NCBI RefSeq assembly: GCF_000006565.2
Contig: NC_031478.1
Location: 4,426,212 to 4,490,211 of the forward strand
Origin: Toxoplasma gondii ME49
Lineage: Eukaryota; Apicomplexa; Conoidasida; Eucoccidiorida; Sarcocystidae
Direction of reading: 5' to 3'
Length of the DNA: 64,000 bases
A program made the position numbers and the translations under genes. Of this stretch, positions 11,201 through 23,497 are shown in pieces. Positions within the stretch are counted from its first letter, which is position 1; the number at the start of each line of letters is the position of its first letter. The notes under the pieces are model-generated. The model saw nothing but the letters and a program-made list of their open reading frames with translations, had not been told where the DNA came from and did not search any database.

Positions 11201-13424
11201 AAGGCCTGTCTCGAAGGTAGCGGACAGTGCTTAAACTCTAAACCCTCTGGGGATCCGACTTATTGAAACGGCAACAAGGGCCATCGACAGTGTCTACCGA
11301 AGTCAAGGGGAGTCGAGTAGAGGGAAAGGAATTCCCCGAGTTCTTCGTTCTGAATGCATTACCCATGGCGGGCCAGAATCCCGACCTTTTTTATGTCGAT
11401 GTTCACAGTGGTGTAACTCAAATTGAATAGACGGAGACATTATAGTACCTAGGATACTGAATATGGCTCATGGTCTAGCCATGATCTTGAGGTTCTCAAA
11501 ATCGGCGTTGTACGGAGGATATGTTCACCTTTGAATTCCTGGCGAACGCTCTCTTTGTCGGACTTGCTCGGCAGGTCCGCGATCTTTTGGAGCAATTCGG
11601 GACACTCCGAGTGTTGAATTTGATTAGGAACGTGCAGACCGGACAACACAAGGGCTACGGTTTCTTCGAGTATGAGGACCCCGAAGTGACAGATCAGGCA
11701 ATCCTGGTAAGTTCCCCCGTGTTTTGTCGAGCATGCAGCAGTTCCTGAACGAGTTTGCCGCGACGAAACGGATGGCTTACCACACTGAGTTGTCTCAGGT
11801 TGCGTCTTGCGTTAGCCGTTTACCTTCAAGAACTCTGGGAATCTTTTAGCAGATGTAGTGGGTGTCGTCTGCGGTTGCCGCTGTCTCATCTCTTCGCTAC
11901 GAGACTTGTTTTCTGCCACTCTCTCTGGTCTCTCGTCTGCGTGAACTTTCTGGAAGTTCTGTTGGTGTCACCCAAATTTTCTTAAAAACGAGATTGGATC
12001 GAGGTTTAGGCAGGGATGCGAGCAAGCGTTAATTCGTCGGGTGCAACAATGCGTTGCCATTCGGTTGTTCTCCGCGTGACTCTCGCCAGGCTCTCAATGG
12101 CTTCGTCTGCGGCGCGAACATGCTCAGTGTCCAGCGAGCCAACTTCTCAGGATCTGTCGTAACCAGAGAAACGAATCGAACCATGGCGGTAACAAGCTTG
12201 CCCAACTCGATGACGCAGAAGCTTCTCTCTGATCCTCTCGTCGCAGTTCAGGTGGGACAGAGCGCCTTTAGAACGACTTTCGTAGGGCACCGCTGTGCGA
12301 CGAAGCCTCTGTGGACAGTGCGTTCGGAGGTAGAAAACGAAATCCACTTACGTTTTTCGTCTGCCTTTTAGACCTTCTTGAGCTCTTTACGCTCGGAAAA
12401 GAGTTCCCTGCAGGCGTCCCCGGTGTCCCTAAAGGTCCTTGCAAATCGTCTTGTGACCCGATGGCAGTTCTGTGTGTTTCAGTCTGTAATCGTCTTCCCA
12501 TTATGCCTCTTTCTCGCTTCTGTGCGTGGTTTCTTTTGTTTTTCGCTGTTGGCGGGGTTTGCTCCCTTTTGTTTGATTGGTGGTTCAGCGTTGTGCACGC
12601 AGGGACCAGGTGGCCGATCTGCGGAGGAAAGAGGTGCTTCTGTGCCCGTGTCTCTCACGCAGGTCCAAGCGGCGCGGAAAATTGGCGAGCGCCCCTCGAA
12701 GGTGGTCCAGCTCTTGAACTGTGTTTATCAGGAAGACCTGGTAAGGCTGCACAGCACTTGAGCCAGAGGCGTGAGACAGTGGGAAACTGCCCGTGGAGCG
12801 GGAGATTTGTTTCTTCAGAAGTGAAACGCCACGTCATTGCCACAGTGGCGGCGTTTAGTTCACTGAGAGTGCCACTTCACCACGCGGCACCGCGCCGAAT
12901 TCTAGACGAAAAATGCTTTATGTTTTGCTTCGCAGATTGACCCGAAAGAGTACGAGGCCATTTGCGACGATATAAAACAGGAAGCCGAAAAACACGGCGC
13001 TCTCGAGGAAGTGCTTGTACCAAAGCCTAACGAAGATCTGTCCTACCGCGAAGGTGTTGGCAAGGTAAGGCTGTGGTGAGGTACACATAGCGACTGAGTC
13101 AGAAGAAAAAAAAGTACCCTGGCCCCAGTGGCTTGTTTTCTATCGGACCTGATGACAGGGCGTAATCTGAAAATGCAGAAATGCGTTCACTGTGGGATAG
13201 TAGTGGCTGCTAGATGTGTTCATCGTTTGGAACTTGGCGCCTCCAGGGTCTAACGTTGAATCGGTTCCTTTCTTCTTCAGGTCTTTTTGCGATACAGCGA
13301 CGTCACCGCCGCGCGGAAGGCTCAACTCATGTTGAACGGGAGGCGGTTCGACTCGAATCGCGTGGTGTGTGCCGCCTTTTTCCCGGAGGAGAAATTCGCG
13401 GCGGGTCGTTACACGCTCACATGA
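8269..13424 (+). CDS. U2AF2: Splicing factor U2AF large subunit (U2AF65)
   Basis: Recognises the polypyrimidine tract at 3' splice sites and recruits U2 snRNP in the nucleus. Ten exons join in frame: 8269-8423, 9200-9636, 10026-10232, 10368-10482, 10858-10960, 11575-11706, 12090-12251, 12663-12740, 12936-13064 and 13281-13424 (553 residues). The N-terminus is an RS domain ([22 protein letters not shown]) followed by the U2AF35-binding motif RRSKWDSK with its key Trp. A Pro/Ala-rich linker precedes RRM1 ([33 protein letters not shown]), RRM2 ([30 protein letters not shown]) and the C-terminal UHM ([29 protein letters not shown]; the RxF loop in [11 protein letters not shown]). The order and lengths match the family. 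The start ATG is the first in frame with the RS domain. The RRM1 loop [20 protein letters not shown] is longer and more acidic than usual. Confidence 0.96.
8640..8735. repeat. TAT/CTAT-rich simple repeat in U2AF intron 1
   Basis: Degenerate TATATA and CTAT(C) runs lie inside the 776-nt first intron of the U2AF gene. No coding capacity is indicated. Confidence 0.7.
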
Positions 13425-15392
13425 CCGAAAGTGCAGTTGTTCTACCGTTTTAGAACCTCACAATGTTGTTTGTTTCTACTGTTGCGTCCACCCCTCTAAC
13501 TTCTCTTTGCTGAATGCCGATTTCTGATGACTGGATGCACAGCAGCAGTCCGTCCCCCCGCGAGCCAGACGATTGACACACGTTCTAGGTCTAGTCACGA
13601 GATAGTTAGACCTCAAATGCCCACGTCTTCCATCTTAGGCCGCGTCTCTATCAAGAGAAATGCACAGGCGAAGGATTCGTTGCTCCCCTGCCGGCTGCAC
13701 ATATACACAGCGGATTGCACCCATCGGAGTTTCATCGAGAAAAAACAAAGAACGGCTGGCTACATGAACGGTCCAGAAGCAAAAAAGCACCGAGTGTCCG
13801 TCAGCAGTTTCCTAGTTTTTATAGTTGTTTTAAGCAGCACTTTGCGTGGCGACAGGGAACAACACCACTTAGTGTCTCGGACGAAGGCCCGATGGAGCTT
13901 CAACGCTCGCGGCGGAAGAGAGTTGTTGATTTTCACTTCGATTTCAGCTAGTGGAGTATTTGACACTCGTGTCAGAACGTCGTGTAGTTAGGACGTGTTC
14001 GCGGGCTTTGAATGCAACATGTTTTGCTCTTCCCTGACGCTTTCGGGCAGCCAGCTACACCGCTCAGGCCGTTTGCCGCCACGAGACGGGCTATCTCTCA
14101 GGTGTGCCGCCGATGCACGACGCACTGGAAGTGGCGATCACGCTTCACCCTAGGTGCGGAGGGAGCCGAAAGAGGCTTGTTTGACTGGCAGAAACAGTTT
14201 TAACAAGACCACACGCAATAAAGTATGTTCGCGAAAAAAGTAAGACCGAACACTCGAAGAAAAATCACAGCAAACAAGCGGTTAGCCTCCCCCCGTGAGG
14301 CGCGTCGCTGTAGACACGGCTGCAGTAGCACTGGCACAGCGAGTCTCACTAGCGAGTGGAAATAGGGCTGGCGAGTCTTTTCGCACTGTCTGCATGGCGC
14401 GATCCCTCTCTGCGGTGCTGTTGCCCGCGTGCATTCAGAGGAACGAAACGAAACAAATGACGCCTTCTTCGCGGCTGGTGGCTGTTTTCCATTTGTTTGT
14501 AGAGCCGGCGCTGAAGCGGTCTGTGTCGCGATTCTGAAAAACGCACAAAAGCCTAGAAAAGTGTTGGGTCTGAAGAAACCCAGTTCCACGCAGGCGGTTT
14601 CTTACCGCATAGCTGCGTACAGATTCGGCAGAGGTGCGAGGTGACCAGCTGGGCCAGACTACGTTTTTGTGCTCGTATTGTGTTTGGTTCCCTTCGCCGC
14701 TGTTAGTTTCAGAAATTTCAACGTTTACTAGGGATAAAGCCCTTCGAAACACTTGTCAACACGATTCCGGAGGCCGAGCCCTCCAGCGGAGAACCCACAG
14801 GCTACTGGAGTTTTTCACGTCTACCAAGGCCGAACCGGTGCGTTGTTTTGTTAATTGTCCAGTGCTATTTTTAGAACTCGTGCATGTATCTTGGAACCCC
14901 TGACCCGTATGTTGGTAACGGCACATGGGTATGGGCAACTGTCGGAGTGTCAATTCAGAACTGCGACGGAGTGTGTCGTAATGCGAAAGCCACGAGACTT
15001 CCGTTTGCGCTGGTAGTGAAGGAAGTGCGTTTCTTTCTGGAACAGGACGCTCCTCACCTTTAAGAAGGTAACACCGTTCGGTCTTGTCTGTCTGAAGCCG
15101 TATGCAGTGTCGCTTCTCTCTGGTCTTCGTACGTGAGCATGTGCAGTGTAAGTGAGCACTCACAGAAGCATTCACGATATCCACGTACTTCCGTGTGTCG
15201 AGAGGGATTTACTTCCGAAGGGCACAGTGCGTGACGGAAACCTCGCTGAGTGTTCGGGCCAGTTCCAGTAGTTCGTTTTTTTGGCTGTCACATGTTTTCC
15301 ACGCATAGTTTGCAGAGTATTTCCGTGGTGTGTGCAGAGGCAGGCACTGCCATCCTAAAGCACAGAGAGACTCTTCAGCGTACCGGTGAAAA
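13425..15392. other. Interval between U2AF and the membrane-protein gene, no supported gene
   Basis: About 2 kb with scattered open frames of up to about 150 codons on both strands but no domain, no repeated pattern and no conserved motif. It probably holds the U2AF 3' UTR and the promoter and 5' UTR of the following gene. A Ser/Phe/Arg-rich antisense frame at 14200-14589 has no supporting motif and I regard it as chance. Confidence 0.45.
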
Positions 15393-16391
15393 ATGGAGAA
15401 GATGTCTGTTTCACTGAAGGCTTTGTGCCTGGCGCCGTTCAACGCGTCGGACTTCAAGGCGGCAGTGTTTGGTGGCTTGTTTGGCGGCTTGGCTTCTTTT
15501 TTGGTGACTCACCTTCTGCTTGAACTGACCTTCAGCCCGTTTTTCTCAGTGTTCTTTGCAATTCTTCTCGCTTCAATTGCTGGTCTTGTGATCCAGCGAG
15601 CCCTTGCAATCGACCCCCCTGTCCCGCCTCCGGCTCTCGGCTTCGCCGACGAAGATGATTCTCTGGACTTGGACCCGGACACTTCTCTGCACAGCCGTAT
15701 GTATTCCACGCAAATGCAGACTCGGAACCTCCTCTTTGCATTTGCGTTCATGATTATCCTCAGTGCTCTATTTGCGCTCTTCGTCGACAAGGCCTGGTTC
15801 TCAAGCATCAACTGGGTTGTGAAGATTCCCATGTACTGCTTGCTGGGAAATACGCTTTGTTTCCTACTCGTTTTTGCCGGCGTCGATATTGTCAACTTCT
15901 ACTGCGACATGGTGTGGTGGGAAGGACGCGGAAACTCCTGCGGTGTCGGCGGAATAACCGGCTGCTTCTCTGATACGGCAGGTCTCCCCGGGCAGCCGTC
16001 TGCCCCGTTGCCTGTCCACAACTCTGCACAAGTCTGTGTGCTGCTCGTAGGTTCTCTGCTACTTGGAAGTGTTTTTGGTTTCTTCTATGGTCTCTTTGAT
16101 CATGACGACGTGTACGCGTCAGTGCGACTGATCCAAGACCGGTATGTCTGTGTACCAATTGCTGTTATCATTGGCACATTCACGGCAGTCCTCGCAGCCA
16201 GACTCGGCAGAGGTCCTGCCCCAGATGCCGCGCCATTATCCGACAATGCCTGGACCGGTCGGACCGGCTCTTCAGGCCCGGGAGGCAGAGGGAACGCTGC
16301 AGACGCGAAGCAGATGTCCACCGAAGAATTTCTCAATGACGACGAAGAAGAAGGTGCCATGCTATTTGGACACAACGCGCTCGTCGCGTGA
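15393..16391 (+). CDS. Intronless multi-pass membrane protein, unknown family
   Basis: A single open frame of 332 residues, starting in a favourable AAA-ATGG context. I do not recognise the family. Six hydrophobic segments are visible at roughly residues 22-43, 47-68, 112-131, 142-165, 213-235 and 250-268, with a glycine-rich GGLFGGLAS packing motif in the first. Segments 2 and 3 are separated by an acidic loop (ADEDDSLDLDPDTS), and segments 4 and 5 by a Gly/Cys-containing loop (NSCGVGGITGCF). The C-terminal tail is soluble, Gly/Pro-rich and ends with an acidic patch (FLNDDEEEGAMLFGH). This pattern suggests an integral membrane protein with a cytosolic tail; substrate and location cannot be told from sequence. 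Lack of introns sets it apart from most neighbours. Confidence 0.87.
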   Translation: MEKMSVSLKALCLAPFNASDFKAAVFGGLFGGLASFLVTHLLLELTFSPFFSVFFAILLASIAGLVIQRALAIDPPVPPPALGFADEDDSLDLDPDTSLHSRMYSTQMQTRNLLFAFAFMIILSALFALFVDKAWFSSINWVVKIPMYCLLGNTLCFLLVFAGVDIVNFYCDMVWWEGRGNSCGVGGITGCFSDTAGLPGQPSAPLPVHNSAQVCVLLVGSLLLGSVFGFFYGLFDHDDVYASVRLIQDRYVCVPIAVIIGTFTAVLAARLGRGPAPDAAPLSDNAWTGRTGSSGPGGRGNAADAKQMSTEEFLNDDEEEGAMLFGHNALVA

Positions 16392-17246
16392 GGAGACTTG
16401 GCTGTTGGTACACATCGGCAAAACCGTTCGGGACGCCGCTGTGCGCCGGGCAAGTTGGGTGCCGGCGGCACCACCCGCGTTCGCTCACTCGAGCCAGAAC
16501 ATGTTCTTCCTCACGACGTCGGATCCAGGCAAAGTTTGTGCAGTTCGGTGCATTGGAGCGTGCGGCGGGTAACGTGTTTCGGTTTACCAATGGTTCACCG
16601 ACTGATGCTTTTTTCAAAACTTGCAGGTAGTATTAAACTGTATGTGGAACTAGCCCCCCTGTCGGCGGACCTCGTGTGGGGTCTATGTGCACAGTGTAGC
16701 GGGGCTCTGCGTGGAAGCGTCCATGGTTGTTGTGGCAGCCAACACGAATCGAGCCGTGAGGGGCGCGGAACGCTGCTGTAGCAAGCGAAACAGCCAGAAG
16801 TAGCAAGCCGAGGCGTGAGGGAGCAACCTGACCAAATGTAGACAGGTCAGCAGTAGTGAGATAAAAACCTTTTAAAAGACGAGGCAACTTAACAAGTTGC
16901 AAAACACCGGCACATCGCACGGCGTGGAGTCATGCGCCCTGTCTGTACAAGAGGAAGGCTTCAAACAAAAACAGCAGACAAGCCGGTCGAGCTGGAGACA
17001 AAGAGAAGAAACTAGTCCGTCAGGACCCCTAATGTAGGCACATAAAGCTTTGGCTGACAATATGCCACACCTTTTTCCAAATAAACTCGTAGCATGAGTG
17101 AGACCGCAGCGGCTTCTGCAATGGATATGCCACGGGCGGATCAACTTCCTGTATATAACGGTTTTTGAGGGTTCGAAACCGTACAGAGGAGTCCCGCGCC
17201 TGCTGTAGGCTTATGACACTCATATTTCGCCGTCATAGCGTTATTT
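16392..17246. other. Convergent 3' interval, no supported gene
   Basis: The region lies between two convergent genes and should contain both 3' UTRs. No feature with a recognisable motif is present apart from an isolated tRNA B-box-like word near 17169, which I rejected as a tRNA. Confidence 0.5.
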
Positions 17247-19434
17247 TTAGTACTCCATTTCATCTGGAGCCAGCTGAAGATTTTCTTCGTCGCTCTCTAT
17301 GAGAAGTGATGCTTCACGGCCTTCGACTGGAGGTTCCGTTGCGTTTTGCTGCAACCGCAACAGGCATACAAGAACGGAGCGCAGTTGACCCGTTCTTTTT
17401 TTCCACAGGGTAAAATTAACCTGACGTGAGGGCTCAGCGTGACTAAACCATGGTAACAGCAGATGCATGAAATGACGCGTAAGGTGTATAAATCTGTATG
17501 CTTTCAGCAGAGACACATGCGAACAGAAATGTGGTAATGTAGGAGACATGAATGCGATTCGGATAATCACAACGGAGACCGTTCTTGATGTATTATGTGA
17601 CACATAAGAAAGCATGAACATCACTTCTATCGGTCGGTTTATCTCTTCCGCTCTGCATCTTCGTATAAATGCCCCTATACACACGCACAAAAAGTAAAAA
17701 GAGCACGTGATTGATCAATTTAACTATTTTCAAGAGTTGTGTATCTCACCTTCATTACTTGGCTATGAGCAGAGATCAAGATTCCCGCCGAAGTACTCGC
17801 CACCCCAAGCAGAAATAGCGGCAACGAATTTGTATATTCCTGAAAAAATGTGCATCGGACATTCGCATGCTAAGTACTTATACTGTAATTGTGTAAGCAT
17901 CCTAGTACTCATTTTGCATACACCCTTTTTCTTCACGCAGACACACCCAGCCCCCTGCATTGGGGATGTCTTACGTATGTATGGTACCGGTTCGCTGTGT
18001 CCGCCCAAGGCGACTGGGCACATGAATTCGTGTGAGGAAAAAGATGAAATTGACTGTCTCCTTTTCAATGGCTTACCGAGAAAACCCAAATGCCGCCAAC
18101 GCTGTTCATGCAGATAAGAATGCCATTGTAGACGGGGCCGACGAATGAGGCAGGGTATCTGGATAAACTGAATGACAGATACACAACCTGCCCCAGGGCG
18201 GCTGCTGCAGCAAAGGCAGCGAAGATCCAAGTGTAAGGTAGGGTCCAAAGTTTCGTGTCCTGGAACGCATCCGTCCACAAAACAACTGCACCTGCAAGGA
18301 CGCACACACATTCATTCACTCAACTGGATTTTCAATCGCTTTCTCGCTGCCGCCGATCATCCCGCAGTTGACAACACGGTGCCTTCAATTCCGTGCGTCG
18401 ATCGTACCTTTTCCACAAACATTAGATATTGCGCCAAAGAGTCCAGGCAACAAAGCAGTACACATGGATACTGCTATGAGCGGAAGTTTTGTAGAATAAA
18501 CCATCCTGCACAAACAACGGACACCACATGAAGCAATGTTCACAAGAGGTGGCGCTGCTGATACAGACATGACACGACCTCGTGGAGCGTGTCCGCCTTT
18601 ATGTTACACGTTATACAAGACAGTCTCCTTCTCTTTCATCAGTTTTCGAACCCTCCACTTTTCCTGCACATTTTCAAGGCACACTTCGCTTGCGGGTTCG
18701 ACCCAATGTACGCGGACCTGGTGAAGTTTAACGACTACGCGTTAATGGGAACCTCACTTATGGGAAACGACGGCAGCAAGCAAGATAGCGGCGAAGGTCA
18801 CACTACAGAAAACGATGAACGCGACTCCGTTTACAGTGAATTCCTTGATGTCAGTCGTGTTGTGACCGAAAATAACCACTTCCGTGATGCCGCTGACAAT
18901 CAACAGTCCGCCAACGACATCCCGCCAACCTAGTTTCTCCGACAGAAGGATCCGCGCAAAAACGAGAGACCTGGTAGGGCAAGAAACGCAGCAAATACTT
19001 GAGTATGAGTGACTGTGCTTTGCACCCAAGTCCCGTAGTGGATGCCAAAAGTACTAGAGAACGGAGCATTCTCTGTTGCTGCTTATTCCAGTGAGATATG
19101 AATGCTTGTTTCTGCCTGGGGCAATATGGACTCAAAATGAAACTCTAGATTACAGACTAAAGTGCTGATGCATGCAGGCGGTTAATGTACGCAGGCTGCA
19201 AGCGGCGCCACATGCTCTGCTTACCCGAGAGTGTGGAGCCCTCCGAACATCGCGACGACTGACTGAAGTGACAAACGATACCGCAGAAATTAGTCGGTCA
19301 TGAAGTCGTACGTATTAACAGACTGGCACTCCAGTGCCTGGTGCACTAGACGCGTTTACTTGCGTGCACACATACAACCACAAGCCCATACAGTGCATCA
19401 TTTATGCATATATCTAGATATTAATGAACTGCTA

Positions 19435-19467
<33 letters not shown>

Positions 19468-20691
19468 CTCGTGCTGATTCAGATATGCTTGTGCGCTTTT
19501 GTTCACAGGATCGGGTGTCGATAGGCGTAATGTCATCGATCGAAGTCAGGATATGTTTCCCTATCAATTTCTCAAGAGGGTTCTCTTCACCCGCTGGCTT
19601 ACCACGGCCGCAAATCGGTAGGATACGAGTGTCAGAAAAGGATTGATCACGACGCTCAGAAACATTCCAACGATCCAGAGAGGTCTCATATGAAGAGGCC
19701 GCGGAACGCCTTGATTTGCCGCATCTGCTTGGGTAGATTCCCGCGCTTCTCTTTCCTTCACGAAGGAATACCGAAGGACGCAGTCTCCCAGAGCCCCCGC
19801 CAGCGCGGCTACGGCAGCACAAATTATGCCTGCCCACCATAAGTTGTTCTTTGAGATGAGAGCGGTGAGTGTCAGACCGCTGAGTGTCCCGCTGGAAGGC
19901 ATAAGGGATCTACTCGGATTTGAGGCTAGCCTTTGAGGGCTAGAATCGGCCGCGGTCTGGTCCACCCATGTGCGGTGGCTGGTTACCCTCTCAGCACGAC
20001 CATATCGTGGCCTCCTCACGCGAGAGCTGAAGAAATTGCCGCTCGCTCCATACTGTATCGGCACGAAATTCTGTCCCAGATGCTCGGCCATTTCAATCGC
20101 TACTGTGCCGGCGCCTGCACCTTTACCAGCGGCCAGTCCGTGGGTCTCGGAGTCCCTGACCGCCAAAGAATTAGATGTTCCACTCGCGCCACCCGAGAAG
20201 TGAGCGTGTGCAAGCATGCCATCACCTCTCGGAGACTTTAATTCCCCCACTTTCGACGTTAGAAAACTGTTGGAGGGACGAGCTAAGCTTCCACGATCTG
20301 AAGGTGCCACGCCCGCAGTTTGAGGTGCTCCGTTGTTCAGGAGCTTCTGAATCAGTTTAGCTCTTGGAACCCGTTTAGCGTAGCTCTCCAGCGCCTTCCA
20401 CAAGGTCGACAGCGCGTGGATCTTGCGATCAGCAATGCCGACGGTGGAAACGGACATGGCTGCGTTCAGTTCCTGAACGTGTTGAGGGTCGAACACCGCG
20501 GATTGCTGGACCATGGAGTAGTCCTGCTGCTTCTGGTGACGACGCAACTGCCGAATGCGGGGACTCTCCGCCCTTCTTTTTCTACGGACGCTCTTATCAT
20601 GCTGGTCTTCCTCACCCAATGCCAGCACGTTGTGAACAGCTCCGCCCTGCCATAGGGGGGTGGGTGCCCCGCCTCCCCCAGACAGCCCCAT
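17247..20691 (-). CDS. NIPA/DMT-superfamily transporter-like membrane protein with long N-terminal extension
   Basis: Exons, high to low, are 20691-19603, 19262-19225, 18970-18758, 18717-18685, 18505-18408, 18291-18077, 17839-17759 and 17348-17247, giving 622 residues in one frame. The first ~275 residues are soluble and low complexity (KSVRRKRRAESPRIRQLRRH is strongly basic). The membrane part begins at NNLWWAGIICAAVAALAGAL, followed by IVGMFLSVVINPFLTLVSYRFAAVSVVAMFGGLHTLGSLVFARILLSEKLGWRDVVGGLLIVSGI in short exons. That pattern, with a conserved SEKLGWRDVVGG hairpin, is typical of NIPA-type (DUF803) magnesium transporter-like proteins in the drug/metabolite transporter superfamily. Later helices include LPGLFGAISNVCGKG, GQVVYLSFSLSRYPASFVGPVYN, GGIWVFSEYTNS and GVASTSAGILISA. 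The C-terminal tail is acidic (ESDEENLQLAPDEMEY). Magnesium as substrate is inferred from the family only. Confidence 0.85.
19437..19467. repeat. (TA)n microsatellite in transporter intron 1
   Basis: About 15 TA units lie in the 340-nt first intron of the transporter-like gene, between the exon ends at 19603 and 19262. Confidence 0.9.
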
Positions 20692-23497
20692 GGCGACGAG
20701 GGAGCTATTTCCCCTCCTCGAAAAAGACGCTTCTAGCTTGGAGAACTCAACAGCTGTGAAGGTCTATCCACATCGCGAAGCTGGTTCAAAAGCAGACGGT
20801 TTTTCTCGCACCGTCAAATAAGTCCGCCACGCGCACCGGGCCCCGCAGGAGGCACTCCCGTCGCCGGCTGCTCACTACGAAACGAACTGGCTAGTACAAA
20901 TTTCATGGCAACGTCCTCGCCCATAGGAGTTCTTCTGGGAGAAAGATTTCGCTCGGAAGGAGCGCAAGAGAAGATTTCACGGTGTTTCTTTGGAGAAGAC
21001 AGAGGCGCAAGTATAGCAGCGTTGTTATGACAAGACACAACCACGCTAGGGGTCACCAGGAGAGAGTCAAGATTACGAAACGCAGAACAGGAACAGTGGA
21101 ATCATGACTTCGACCCCGTATGAACATTTGAAGGGCTTCTCTGTGAAAACATATACAAAGCATCTTTTGTTTACGCTTGCATACTTGGTAGCCGCTGCCC
21201 TACCGGTTGGGCTTGCTACGCATGCCGGCCCCGGCTGACAGCTGCTCAACGCGATACCAAGTTAGCCCCGATGAACGCACGCCACTAAAAGGACACATCG
21301 ATTTTCTTAACGAGCCAAGCCCAAGGAAGGAGAGTAATCCGACAAAATTTAAGTTCTTCGATCTGTTAATGTCAAGGCTTTTGCTTCTGTAAGCGTCCCA
21401 GCTCAATGGAGACGGACCTGACACCGTTGCCTTTGAATACGGCTAGCTGCACGGAAAAGCAACGCGCTGGCACTTTGTCGGCGGTTTGAGACACAATTTA
21501 CGTATCTCCGCCACTGGATACTGTGAGAAGTAGAGTAGAGTTCTTTTTGAGACCGGACTGAAAGGAACGGTCATAGAAGAGGATGCGGCAAGACATCCGA
21601 GCAGCGCTGGTAATAGGGAAATTTTCCGTGCACAACAATTACCGTGCGAACAAACGTATGTTTGACATTTATTGAAGGATGTCGGGAATTCATTCATTGG
21701 TTCAAGCGTGGACGGATCGCAGTACGCCACGTTTAGTAGCACTCAATTCTTGTGCAATTTAGCTTACGCCGACTGTGAGCTCCCACCCCAGAAAAATCAA
21801 GGTCACCGCTGGCTCGTGATCTGTTCTATCACAGGTGGCTGAGATCTGTTCTTGCACAGGTGACTGTGATCCTCTGCACCGTGTCACTTTTTTGTGAAGA
21901 TGTGGATACTTTTTCGTTCTGTTATTTTCTCGAATCCTCATCCCAGCAAACTAGGTGGCATCTCTTAGAGGCAAGTCACCCGCAATTCACGTCGTGCCAA
22001 GACCTCCCCACAGCGTGGACATTGTCTGCGTAGCAGCTCTCATGATCATAGACAGAGTGTTTGGTTGCATTAGCTGAATCACTTGCTTGTCTTTAACCCT
22101 CCTAGTAAACTTTCACACGCTCGGCGGCAGCCAGCTGCATTTCTTCTTTGCTAACGGCAAACCACGGGAAGGAGAGGGACTTGTGTGACAACTCTTACAC
22201 CAATGCTTTTCTCAACCCCACCTCCTGAGGTACATCCAATCTCGGCACTTCTTTGCCGAGTCTCTGGGCTCCCGTGCGTTTGCAGAACGCAAAATCTCAC
22301 GCAGTGAAAATGCGAATGTGGTAGATGCCTTGCAGTACGCGTTGCTCTCCGTTGTTTCTGATCAATTTTCTCGTAGAAACACTGAAGTGTTCAGATGATA
22401 GAAGGGCAACGGTCCGTGGCGAAAATTAGTCAGATGCTAATAACTGTGCGGTTTTCTTGATGGACGGCAGGCAATCAGACGCAAGTTGTCTCTCGTTCCA
22501 GCTTGTACCGCCCATGAAATATGTTCGTATACCGTACGTGCGCTTATCGCAACCGTTGCAATCGACTACTATCCCTTGCCCCTTACTATGCAGCTAATGC
22601 AACATAGATACAAATTTGTTCTCATCCTGTACGAGTCGGACTGCTGCACTGTAAAACCTTTCTATAGCCGGTGCCGCTCGCAAATTACAGTGTGCTGAAA
22701 CATTGCGTTGGCAAGACACTGCGGATGTCCACCCTTCTTCGAGAGCATCCACAGGGACCTGGTCGCCATACCTGCCTGACGCTACTGCGATGACGGGTTC
22801 CGACTTCTCAGAAGTAGACTCGGAGCCAAAGTTGCTTTCTGTTTACAACGCTGAGATGACCCTGCTCCGCTTCACTATTAGCTACACTCCTTCCTCCATA
22901 AACTCAAGAGAGGAAGCTAACTTTCGTACGGCGTAAGCCTGTCACCTTTCGAATGCGTGGGGGAGTGACAGTCGAGGTGTGCAGAGTGAGGGAAAAGGCT
23001 CTGCCACGATATTAAACCGCATGTGCAGTCATTCTCTCTGGAAGTTTCTCGCTCGCTACCAGCTACTGAAGATGTCACGGCGCCCCGCTCGTCGTCCCCT
23101 CTGGAACAACTCTATACGACAGAAGATGCTTATGGGGCAACTTAATACTATGCCCAATTGTAGGGATTACAACTGCAAATAGCCCGCACGAGCCGCTGTT
23201 CGCAGTGAATCCTAAGCAATTTGTACCAGCCATCAGACGAGGACTCGTTAGGAAGGAAGTGTTTACATCTATCGCCTCCGACAGTCCGTTTAGAGGTGGT
23301 CACCACACAAAAGCCACACCAAAGAACCTTGACCCCTTGGTCCAGACCCCGGCAACGAGGCCATAGTGACAGTGTTTGGCAGACAACTTGCACTCCCGGA
23401 CGTTTCAACTGACTGTTTCACTGACAAGCCCCTCACTAGTGATTTTTCACACCACGGCGCTAGGAAGCCTGCCAGCTGCGCGGGGCTGGCCGCTCGT
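20692..23497. other. Interval of 2.8 kb with no supported gene
   Basis: The region is upstream of the transporter gene and downstream of eL29. Only short open frames occur, and none shows a domain, signal peptide or repeat that I can support. It should contain the transporter promoter and the eL29 3' UTR. Confidence 0.5.

Noticed and set aside
17165..17185. Perfect tRNA B-box-like word GGTTCGAAACC
   Set aside because: The flanking bases do not form a T-arm stem, no A box lies at the right distance and no cloverleaf can be drawn.
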